NCBI GenBank assembly: GCA_035041965.1
Contig: JAPYMA010001818.1
Location: forward strand, 1-64,000
Direction: 5' to 3'
DNA from: Anisakis pegreffii
Lineage: Eukaryota; Nematoda; Chromadorea; Rhabditida; Anisakidae
Length of the DNA: 64,000 nucleotides
Both the position numbers and the translations under genes were made by a program. Each line of letters begins with the position of its first letter. Position 1 is the stretch's first letter. Positions 13,146 through 25,800 of the stretch are shown here, one piece after another. A model generated the notes under the pieces. That model saw only the letters and a program-made list of their open reading frames with translations, did no database searches and had not been told where the DNA came from.

Positions 13146-14640
13146 TTAATAAGCATAATGGCCATGCTGTTCGTATTGTTTACTGATTCGTTGTGCATGC
13201 CATTTGCCATAATCGATCCACGTTGAAGAGATCGGCTGATAAGTCCAAGCCTTATAATCCCAACGTTCTCCTTCCAAATGTTTCACTCGTTGCTCTATTT
13301 GCCTGTTCAATATTCATCATTCAACAATAACTTACTGTTAGCTTTACGACAAAACAAATTATGCTCATTCGTTTAAAAAAATTCCAATAAAACAATTGAA
13401 CAGTACGAAAATTAGAGAAAAACATTTCCGTAATATGAATAAATAATTATGAATCAGCAAAAACAGGATTCAGCTTCTGCAGGATTCAAGCAATTTTTGA
13501 AAGTTTCGCTTCTGCAGTGCTTTAAAGTTGAAAATGAAAATAGCATGGCTATGTTAATGTAATAAGAACGCTGCTAAATCCGTAATGTTTGAATTCGGTA
13601 AACGAATTTGGGTTGTAACTCACGACATATATGAATAAATATACCTACCTCCATCTGGCCACAATTGACTGCTTTTCAAAGTACGCTAATTGTCTTTCAT
13701 GATGCTCAATATCCGAAACGCCGAAATGTTTCGCCCACCATTGACGAACTGGTGTTCTCTCAAATTGCCAATAATGTGGTGGAGGACCCTCTTCCGGATA
13801 GTCTTTCAACTCGCACGCACCTCAAAACAACAATTTTACGACAAATAATAAAAATGAACTGATTACTTACATTTATGCACATCGATACCTTTGGAGTGCA
13901 TCAATTCCAGATAAACGCAATCAATCTTCACGAATAAAATAAATAAATCATATATGAGTGCTGGAGCTTCATGGATGAAGAGAGACAAAAATGTGAACCG
14001 TTACCATGAACTATATGATTGTAGATGAGACATACGAGTACGGGAAGAAATCCAACGCCAACGAAGTAGAAATGCGTCACATCTTTGACTCTATTTACAA
14101 TCAACTGACCAGGACGTTTACGAAACAAAGATGCATGTGAGAAGCGTGTTTGGAAGGCTGAAACTATTATATCTTGATAGTGTATCCACTCAAACGGTGC
14201 TACTATATTTTGAATATTCCGGCTGATTTTTCACGCAGAAAACATCATGCAAACAATCGCTTCATTCCACTCGAAAAAAAATTTTTTTGATTCTAGCCTC
14301 CTTAACACAGTTGCTTTAACATCAATCGATCATACATATATTTGGATGAAGCGGAAAAGAATCATAGTCGTGAATCACAAATTACATTTGACTTTTTCGA
14401 AAGAACACATTTATAGATAAGCTAAAGAGGAACTTACCATTAAACAACATTAAAATGGATGGTTTTAAATGAAAAAGAAGCATATTATTGTCTAATTACA
14501 TTAATCATATAGTGCTAAAAAACAAGCGCACCATTCGACTGTTAATGAAATGAATATTAGAATCTACCTGCAAGCTCGGCTGGGCGCAGCATCCCGAGCG
14601 TGCGGCCAAAATTCGAAGAGAGTTTGCTAAGAACAACCAT
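13146..14640 (-). CDS. NDUFB5: NADH dehydrogenase 1 beta subcomplex subunit 5 (SGDH)
   Basis: Accessory subunit of respiratory complex I, in the membrane arm of the mitochondrial inner membrane. Four exons, all in phase: 14640-14568, 14157-14005, 13820-13649 and 13302-13146, coding for 184 residues against about 189 in mammals. The N-terminus (MVVLSKLSSNFGRTLGML) is basic and hydroxylated, as expected for a mitochondrial targeting peptide. One membrane segment follows at about residues 54-74 (FYFVGVGFLPVLVCLIYNHI), then the family signature ELKDYPEEGPPPHYWQFERTP and a C-terminal half rich in W, H and Q ending in QYEQHGHYAY. A possible AATAAA lies about 160 nt past the stop. Start: the only ATG giving a targeting peptide and correct phase into exon 2. 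Confidence 0.92.
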
Positions 14641-16837
14641 TAATGAGGTGTCTCGTTCCTTACCTTCAAAATTGAATTCGCATAAAATTCGTTTCTTTCA
14701 TGAACACGGAAAACTTGAAGTTTGCACGACAACACGAGGTTAATTTCATCGATTTTTACGTCTGTCATTTTTTTAAAAATATTTTAAGCCGATTAGAAGT
14801 ACAGTTTAGACAGGTTGATATTAATCAACAAGTCAAAAGGTGGTCGGCAAGGGTGAATGCCTTAATGGATCACCTTGTCCCCGTTAACTGATATCAAGTT
14901 GAAGCTTACAAACGAAAACGACTTCAAGGCAAACACAACAATCAGCGTTCAGAATTACACTGTAATACGCGAAGTTTGTTCGAATGAAAGCATGATAATA
15001 GCTATACTCGGATAACTTATTGATGAAAATTAGCAAGAATAAGAGCACCGTGTCAACGACGAAATTTTCCGGCGGCATAAAGAGGAACTTCAGTCGAAAT
15101 CCAACAGATTCAACGCACTGTTCTAGAATGACTGCACAACATCTTATACGAGTTCTTGTTACATTCAAAATAGTACCGTTTCATCACACACTCCTCTGGA
15201 TTTAAACTCATGTACGTGACGTTTCTATTTTTCATCCTTAGATCTTTACTCAGAGCCCAGCAAACAGGACTCTTCGGTTATAATTTTGGCAAAATGAGAC
15301 CCCACGATCGATCGTCACTCACTTAAACCGGGAATTTTAAAATTCCTGGAGATGACCGTTCGAAACACTCGCATAGTAGAGTTTCGCAGGGGTTCACTAA
15401 TCAGTGGATGGATTCTGAGGTGATGACCGCGACCCAAAAAGGGAATCCTGCAGTTTAGGTCAAGGAGAACGGGAGTGTGGTCTAACGTATACAGAACGTG
15501 AGTCAGCGATTACATGCATGAGGACACTGTGCAACAGCTCTCTCCGCAAATCAACAACTGCTTTCTGAAACAACGAGAAGTATCTCAGCTGGAGTTAATT
15601 CAAATTGAGTAAATAAGCATGCTTGCAGCTCATTGTGACCCATGCAACGAGAAACAACCCAATGATAAACACTAAACAACAACAGGATAGTTTGGATTCA
15701 TATTATGAGTGTAATCAATTTACCTGAGGTGAAGAATAGCTCAACTGCAAATTTATTCTCACTGAAATGAAACCAATCCACAAAAACATCCTATAACTCA
15801 ATGAAATAAGTAATTCGCTTGCTCGGAATGGGCAAAGTCTATGAGATTCCTGTGAACGAAGTTTACAACGTCATTACAGACGAAACAAGAAATTGAAGAT
15901 ATTATTTGGAAAGATGAAAGGACCTAACAGAAATACAAGGTTGAATTGTTCTTGAAATTCGTGCATAGAGTTTTTGAACTGTTTTGTAATTAGAAACTGC
16001 TCTATTCTTCTGTATTTTTTCGCTATGAATTCCGAAATTTCTTCCGCAGCTCACTTTATCAACTACAGCGGCAATGAATCTTCCAAATCACCAGGTAAAG
16101 ATAGTATCACTTCAGTGATCTGATATATAGTATCAATGAATTCTCTAACGGTTCTCGCCAACTGTTCATGCTTCTGTGAAACTGTAACCTATGACAGGCA
16201 AAATATTATCAGAAATGGTTCCTCTGCTGAGTATAATAGTACGATCTCGTCTCTATCATCTGTTTGTATTAACAGGATGACCACCTAATAATCGGAGCAT
16301 TTAGATTTTTATTGTTAATTGTTACTCATTATCAATACTATAATTCAAACTGTTTCCTAAATATTACTATCACAAATATAATGCAATGAAACGATCAAAT
16401 TTGGACGATTCATTGAATGTGAAATCGAAGTATTATATAACGCTGCTTCAATGACACAGTTTAATTAAATGCTTTATGAACCTTTCATACATAGTTATAC
16501 ACACATAAACAACTTGGTATTGATTAAGTTCACTGGAGATTATATCAATGAGGCCATTATCGAACTCAGTCATTGACGACTCAGGGCATGATTTTGCACT
16601 TGCGAAAGTTGATCATTTTTCACAATTCGGATGTGGCTCATTCTCACTTCATGTATAAAATACATTTGTATTTCGTTATTACGAACTTGTACTTCAATTA
16701 TATACGTGCACTTGTCGGCAACACTAAACTGATAGCTACAATAATCATAACTCCAAATTTGTGTCGATAAGTTAGAATGCTTCATCCAATTTTGGAGTTT
16801 TTCGAAACCTTACAGCACCTAATATTCGAAATTGAAC
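14641..16837. other. Intergenic region between NDUFB5 and RalBP1
   Basis: No gene was recognised. A short plus-strand frame at 14700-14891 (ending LMDHLVPVN) and one at 15020-15205 were considered but have no support. The stretch 15250-15480 is more GC-rich than its surroundings and may be an old repeat; no terminal repeats were seen. Confidence 0.4.
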
Positions 16838-19800
16838 TTAAAAACGAGTCACAAGTAATGTTGGATGTTTGATAGCTTTTAATTCGAGCTTTGCTCGCAA
16901 TAAACAACACTGTCGACGTTCTTCAACGATTTGCGCCACTATGCGTGTTCGCTTGATTTCTTCTTTGTAACACTCGTTACGCCAATAAGACTGTTCATCT
17001 GGACTGAGTTGTTGTTGTTGAGAGCTTTCAGATGCAGCCAATAATTCATTTTGTACTGCGATAATATCTGCCTTATAACGTGCGATTTGTTCATGCAATG
17101 CCGTATAGGTGGCTAAAAGCTGCTTCTCTTCAAACATCTCTAAACTGGGTCCATCGCTTGCGTTTGTTTCGACGCTTTCTGATCGACGACCACGTAATGT
17201 TTTCAACTGAAACCACAAGCTTTTGAATCAACAATTCAACACTGGACAAATGAGAGCAATTTAAACAATATTCTAAATTCAGTTACAAATTATAACATTT
17301 CACTTGCCTTCCGACTCAATAAAGTAATGGCTGTTTGAACATCCCAAATTTCCTCTTCTTTTCCTTCAGTAGCAACGCTCATCTCTCTCAGTTCTTCGAT
17401 CTGCAACAAAAATACATCTAAATCCGGAACATAAACAAATTTTGCTCTAATAATAGAAAAATGGTACGTTTCCAAGGGAACAAGCGCATAAAAAACAGTA
17501 CTGAAACGTGAATTTCGAGCTTTGTTGAAGTAGCGCAGCTCACCAACTCATTAAATGTGTTATATAAACAGAAAGCTGGTGATAAGCGAGAACGATCCCA
17601 GCACGAATGACAGCCGTTCTTCATTCTGATTTTCAAACCCTCCTTCAAAACCCATTGTTCAAACTTGCACTATATTGTAGCATACTTCAAACCAAAACCA
17701 ACTATGTGGTATCATGTAATCAAAATTTTTCTCTCATTTACATGCATTTTTTCCATCAGTGATCAAGTTGAACAGAATGACATTTTGGAATGAATCATTC
17801 GGTTCACATTTGTCAATTCAAACAGCTCGACAAGGCACATTACCCCACTTTCATCAGTGCTTTTTCCACAGTCAAGCATGCAAAATTGGTATAACTCTGT
17901 TTATATCAATTTCAGCACTGTATAAGATGCTTGTGATCACATGTTGAAAAACGAAACAACCAATGAAATGAAGACAGACCATTTGCACGTATGCGCACAA
18001 TACTCAAAAATGAGGTGATCTATTAACATACCTGCTGGTGAAGTTGATTAAGACTACTCCTTTGTTTTCTTTCTTCCTCGATCAACTCCTCTTCAGAATC
18101 TGGCAGATTATCCTGGCTGAAGCTTTTTGGATCTTTTGGAGCGACATAGCTGAAAGTAACAAGCTGAAAGTCATTCAAAAATTAAATGCTAGAAATGTTG
18201 AATTGTGGGATTACATTTGAAACATATCAAAAACATTGTTCACACTGTTCTGCACAAGCATAGACACTTCAGTTCAGCTGAATAACTTGCAACAAAAATC
18301 CATTCATCTATCCATAATTTCCGGTTTTCATTAATCTTAAAGCTTGTTTTGCTTCAATTTTTCCAGTAGGATTTCAAAGCCATAAAGAGATTTTATGAAC
18401 AAATCTCGTACGATTTCACTGTACTGTGCCGTGTCGGATTTGTGGGTTCAAAACATCAACATGAAAGATACAATAAATAACAATAAAGATAACGATTAAT
18501 TAAGTGCTGATGAAATGTATGTGAAATCTACGAAAGACAGATGAAACGACTTATCGAAAGTTATTTATACAAATGGAAGATGGATTAAAAGAAAGATGCA
18601 CTGGATAGAATGTAAAAGATGCCTTAAGAAACCGGTCACTGAACGGCATGAATGTGGATCGTAATACTGAGGGGTTACATATTCGTTACGAATGAGAATA
18701 AGACCTAGGATATGATGAACAAATTTGTTCGATTAGATCAGCAACACTTTAATGAACAAATCAAACAACGCCAGTATAGATCTGAATATATAGAAAATTA
18801 ATGGTGAGATAGATATTAAAATATTGTTCGTGTACCCATCTCTCTCTTTAACATCTCCATGTTTATAACACATCCATCCGTCAATGAATTCATCTCATTT
18901 AAAACTAAGTCATAAGATTGTATCCAATTCATTCAGTGTTCCGAAAAGATGCGTTATGAAATCAATTGATTTCTTCTGTTTCGACATTATCACTTTTCTG
19001 TAGTAAAGCGCTTTATTATTACTATTATTTGATACTTGATTCAATTCCGTCTACGCGTTGATGCTGCTCGATGAAAATAATTTCATTCTGTACGATATTC
19101 GAAAACATATAATCATGAGCAAAAAGTTACAATTTAACAATGGCACTCTGAGTTCGAATCAACGACAAGAGCACATCCATTTTGGAACAAATCGTTGCAA
19201 TGATTTGCTGGATTCGAACAACCAACAGTCTATTTCGAATAACGTCCGTAATCTGGTGGAAACTATACCTTATGATGATATTCGCCCCAACAAACATCCT
19301 CATCAATATTCAACGATACAACATCGAACAAATTCATACTCATTCAATTTTGTTACTGACATATTATCAGTGAATAACATCAACAATATTTTTTCGTTCA
19401 CAATTCTTTTATTCGTCATATTTTACTGTTCGCCAATCGGCGCTACACCACTCTCAAATATTCCCGGCTGTACAGATATTGATAATCTAGAAGAAACGTT
19501 TGACTTTGAGACGTCTTCAATAAACGATCTTTTATTATGCTTTTGCAAATTAAAAACTAATGCCAATGTTACTATCAACTGTCTTTACGGCTCAACACTA
19601 AATGATCTCAACAAAGCAATATCGCTCGTTGAACAAGCGAATGCCACAGTTGACGAGGTAAGATGAATCGATTCGATTGGTCCTAAGAAACGATATGAAA
19701 ACTGTGTGAAGACAACTCATTTAGCAAATTTTAATTCACACCCTGGACACAATCAAACATCCACGTTCTCAACTATCCCCCAACATGAAACTGAATTACA

Positions 19801-22800
19801 ATTTGCTGAATCACTTCTTTGGATACAGTGAAAATTCATGATAAGAGTGCGAACTTCTTCGATTTGATCAAATAAAATCAATGATAAAAACATTGTAGAA
19901 TTCTTGAAGACATAGAACTGCGAATCAAAACTTGATTTCAAACATATATTTGCGAGCTGAGAAAATTTATCTGTCTGAAACAAATCTGACGAATTTTATC
20001 CAGTCGAATGACGAATAAGGGTTTTAAAAAAATTATAAACTTGCATCAGTCTGCCTCGTGAAATTAAGAATGGTTTCATTTACAGATTATGCTGAGTCAT
20101 ATGGAATTCAATGAAACCGGTTTACCGAACGGCTTTTTTAATCGCACTTCAATACGTCTCAAAACTCTTTCTATCGGTAAATTAATACAACTGAATGAAT
20201 GTATATTCAATGATTATTAAATGTCTCAATCCTAAAAACATAAATCCAACATTTTTGAATCAATCATCAGTAATATTTTTCTTATTCTCCCCTCTCCTTT
20301 CCGAATATATTTAACAATACGAATAAATGATTCATGAATCCCGTCATAATTATTCTCATAAGCACAACTCAAAATTGATATAACTCGTACACATGTTTTA
20401 TGAACTGACAATTTCCTCATAAGAATCAATAAACGAATCATCAATAAGAAAAATCTTGAAGGATTATGCACACAATCGGATGCACTTCAAGTGAATTCAC
20501 ACTCATTGGACGGACTAGAAGAAACGTTAGAGAATTTGATGATAACGGACTGCAACATGGACATGATACCAACAACACTTGAATCGTACACTCGTTTAAC
20601 TTCATTATCATTGGCTCGTAATCGACTTACAACTGTCCCGAAGAACAGTTTCGCAGCTCTTGAGAATGTATGATTATATTCAGTTATATTATCTATAGGA
20701 ATAACAAACTCCTCGTTTATGACTTCATCGATTGAGAATAGTGATCAAAAATTAGATGAATTACTCGACCGATCCTTGCTGTTAAGTTCAAAACCGATGG
20801 AACTTATTCGATAAAAGTTTTTCATTATAATTACAATGCTACGAAGGTGATAATGACTCCTTGTATGTAACACTAGTTGCATAAAAATAGACTCGTAGAG
20901 TCCTTCAGCCTCAAATTATTATCCTTCAATTCCTGTATTACGAGATCAACCCAGTATTTTTTTCCGAGAATATTATTGTACAAGATATAATTACGAATAT
21001 TTGAATGAATTTCAGTTGGTGTCGCTGAATTTAGCCGGTAATTTCATCGCTTCAATGAAAGAAGGAACATTAGCGCAAATTAATAAATCACTGGAAGTTT
21101 TAATTCTTGGTGAACATAATTTCATAAATGAAAGTATTTTCAATGAGATTGCACAACTTCGAAATCTCAAGGTAAACGAATAGAACCTTCTGCAGTCTGG
21201 AATATCCACGCATTTTGATATTTACATCATTCGAGAAATCATTATTGCCGTTTCATTCCAGACGAGTATTTTTCAAATTCATTCAATAGAGGAAGTGTAG
21301 TAGTATTGACTTAACCCGTTCAATTTGATCTACTGTGAGTGTCTCATAAACTCTCTAACAAAAGATACTTATTTCCTCAGTCGACCAGCACTGTCCAGAC
21401 CAATGTCAGATGAATGTTACCAAAGCTGTCATTTGTGAAACATGTTTTACCATGAAAAATTAACTGGAAATTCGAGAATGTTTATCGAAATAAGCAGTAA
21501 CGATTCATCAATTGACAATGATACTAATATTGAAATTATCGTATAAGTTTCAAATATACTTCATTAGTACATGTCATAGGTACTCGATCTGAGTAAAGCG
21601 GATGGCATAAGTGAATTTCCAGTTGGAATATTCGAGAAGCTCACAAAACTCGAAAAACTCTTGCTGATGGGATGCAGTTTGACAACAATCACCAATCAAA
21701 CATTCCGTGGATTGAATAATTTAATTGAGGTTTGTTTCTGCTAAAACTTCGATACTAATTGCAACGATACCGATTAACTGAATTCAGCTGGATCTACGCG
21801 TTAATTTGATTCGAGAAATGGAATGCGCAGCATTTCAATCAATCCCCAACATTCGTCGTTTATCGTTGGCTGGCAATTACTTGAATATCACACAGCCATG
21901 CTTTTGGAATGATCTGAATAAAATCGAAGAACTCGATCTATCATGGAACGAACTCAGCCAATTACCGGCTCAAAGTTTCAGTCAACTTGGCAAAACACTA
22001 CGAATTCTCAACTTACGTCACAACACGAACCTCACTCATGTTTGTTTTGTTTTTGTTGAAGAATTGGTTTAAAATTCAAATAAATTTCATTCATTCGGTC
22101 GAGTCAATGATCAATGCAAAACCATGTATGAATTCATCCACCGAGTCTCTTCTGAACGTTCCATTCGCTTGTGTTTCCCTAGCGATGATAGAGTAAAATT
22201 GTGTGAATGATATTAGCAATACCAAAGATATTACATTCTGTGATATGATCTTGACTATTTGAGGCAAAATAAACGTTTACAGAATGAAAAAGAAACGAGA
22301 GATGAAGAGAAAATCGTTTGCATGTAAATGAAAATAGCATGAATGTGACTGAAACTGATTTTTCCTTCTTTTCTTGAAAAAAACATTATTAGGTGCGCGC
22401 TCATAATGACGTTTCAAAGAAAAGTTTTCTTGGTCCTTTGTGACATGAGCTACTGCGTTGCTAGTGATGCCAATCTCAGATTGATGATATTGATGTTCAT
22501 ATTAGTATTAGTAATAACATAGTAGGGAATACTGACAGGGCACCAGGATTTACAACGTTTCGGCGCTAAGGCCATCATCTGGGTAAGGTACAACACTGAG
22601 TGAAAACATATGTGAAAAGCGATAAATTGGGTTTGTTGGTAGTGGATGGTTTTTTTTAAAATTATCATGTTAATAATTTAAAATTTGTGATTATATGGTT
22701 ATGAATAGGCGAGAGAAGGAGGTGTGTGAAGAATAATACTGATGAGATGTTGTTTAAAATATGTGATACGAGCAAATGGGTTATGATGGGTATTATGGGA

Positions 22801-25800
22801 GATATTTGAGGGCTTGAACCATTTCTTCTTTGCGATTTATTGATGTTTTGAGTTTCTGGATGAACTGTGCTTCTAATATTTTACGTCGGACAATGCTGGA
22901 TTATTATTGTTGAGGGTGAGATTTTGGGACTGTTTTTTCGATGTTGTGCTAGGGGCATGTTTTTGTATGATCATGCATCCGGCTTTTTAAGATAGCATGA
23001 ATATACTTTCAGATCGATGATTACGCATTCGATAATCTCACAAATGTGATCCGATTGAATCTGAGTAATACAGCGATCACAAACGTCAACGCTGCTCATT
23101 TTGCTTCTCTGATCTCATTACAGGTGTGCTTGCTTTACTGATAGCAATAGGATAGGTTACATTTAAAAACTTGCACTCAATTATAAATCATTATTAATAA
23201 CGAACACTTCATGATGCTAAAATGATGAAGCTGGCTGCACTGAACCATTCAGTGAACGAAATTCAGAAATAAAAATGGAGAATAATTCTTGAACGATGTA
23301 ACTGAAGATGAATAAACTAATTGCAAGTAATCAAATTTAGGCAATTGACTTATCAAACTCACAGCTGCATTCAGTTGTCAGTCAGTCCTTTGCCAAGCAA
23401 TTCTCAACTCTACAGCAACTTATGCTCAATAATAATCAACTGCGTACACTACCACCCCAATTCATTGAACACTTACAACAACTTAAGCAATTGGATATTT
23501 CATCAAACCTGTGGCTATGTGATGAAGCAATGAAAAACGGTTACTTTTACTTCATTTTTGCTATTTACACTTTGATTTCATTCATTTGTCACATTCTCAC
23601 TAAATAAACAACCACAGAAGACTGTAACAGAAATTCAAATGTGTCCAATAAAACTGTGGTTTGTTTTGCCAGAAATGCGCCTTAAACCAGCCTCCTTCTT
23701 GATCACGAGATTTTTGAGAAATTGACGCGTACCGATTCGAATCTCGAAGAGAAGCTTCTCACGATTAAATTCCCCTCTCCGGAATTGTTGATAAAAGAAA
23801 TATGCTGAATTGACGATAAAACGCTATATCTCGTCCCTGAGGACTTTATTTCTTATTGAATAATAATAAAATGTGAACTCTTTCAACGCTGATTACAAAA
23901 CACAAATTGAAAGGTGAGCTGATGAAAGTAACCGTTGAAAGAATGAAGGAAACTTTCAGTGATCACTGAAATCAATGAGAAATATGCGATTGCTGCACAA
24001 ACATCAAAAGAGTTTTTGCTGATTAATGCGAACAACACCATTTGTGATCGACCTTATAGTCTACGTGGTGAAGTTATCACAGATATTGATTCGAATCTTT
24101 TGGTAGAATATAATCCCATTATTGATACAACAACTACAACAACAACTCAGAGACCGATAACAACCATCGATATCGACACCACAAATACGCTATTCACATT
24201 CTTTCCAGTTAGTTGTTCAGCCTTAAACCAAAAACGATTCATTCCGTTTTGAATTTTGATAAACAGAGTGAAGTTTTCTAACAAATTTATACTGTTGCAT
24301 TGCGATTTTGGGATATTGACGAGTGAAAGTGTTTGAACAGTAAGAGAAAAGAACTGGTTCCAATTTAGGTAGTGAATATTGATAGATGGCGCAAATATCA
24401 TTTTCAATAAATGTCCAGAAATCTATCCTCATATCATGCTCAAATGAGCATCGCATCGTGTAAATGATTAAAACGCCAATAACATAAATAGGTGATTATA
24501 CGGAAACGTTCAAAATTCAGTGGCCAATAAGAATTTCAGAATGAAGCTTTTATTGGAAAGGATGATGAGCAAGGAAATTCTGAACACTCAAAAGCAATAA
24601 GTGGTCAACGAGCACCACCTGAATATGATATCAACGTACATCAAACACTGACCAATAACTCAAACCAACAATTCATGGCAACCTTAATAGCACTTGGTGT
24701 TATGCTAGCAGTTTCTGCAGCTGTAACAATTGCAGTCGTTTTATATGTTAAGGTATATCATTCATAACACATAATGTGTCATTATCGACAATAATATTCA
24801 CAAACTATTTGAATGGTTCACAGCCGTCAACAATATCGAAAACCGTTTTACAACTCAGAATTTTACTCTCGAAAGCTTAGTCGATATACTGAATTCTAAG
24901 AGTTCGTATGCGTTTTTGTTTCATTTTCGGCTGCTCCAACACAAAATTATCTTATGCAAAATCATATTATCAGACGTATTCAATAGCTGAAGGGTTAGCA
25001 CTAACGAACGAACACTATTGTTTATACATCAATTGTGGATGAAAATTTCAGAAAAGAAAGAGTGAAAATACTGACCATGTAGCTGATACAGAGATGGATG
25101 CAAGGTAAGCACTCATATCCACCATATGCTTTACTAAGAAAAAACAGGGCAACCAAGAAAAGTTATTTTCAAAGAATATCTTGATTGCAGTACAAAAAAG
25201 AGACGTGATCAAATTGTTCAACAGATTTTACTACTTCAATTTTCATCTTACTTGTTATTTTCAGACCTAATAACGGTAGATGTAAACGGAAGAGTATTGA
25301 AGAGGATGAAACAGGAAAGAAGTAAAGTTGTCAGCATAACCAACTGCATTTCTATGAGAGGATGGATTTATTTGATATCGTTCGATTGACAAGGTGTTAT
25401 AATTTATTGCTGTATAATGGAAACGGAATAAGCTGAATCTATCACATACTCGAAAGAATAGCCATAAAATAAATTATTCCGAAAAAATAATATCCATAAA
25501 ATAAAAACAAAATTTATTCTGTGAATGTTTCCATTCTGCATTTCCAAAATTGACGCAAATATTATACGAAGCCATGATTCGAAACGGAAATAACGTATTG
25601 AACTTTGAGAGCAATCCAATTACACAACAAAACTAATGTCAAAAAATGAAAAGCATAAATGAAGAGTCGAGAAAAATCTTTCGAAAATTGAAATTACTAA
25701 CCGTTTCAATTCAACGTCCTTGAATAAATACACAACCTGAAAAGAAGTGCACGAAATCAAAATGAACTCACGCGATTCCACTGACGTACCTATATTACTG

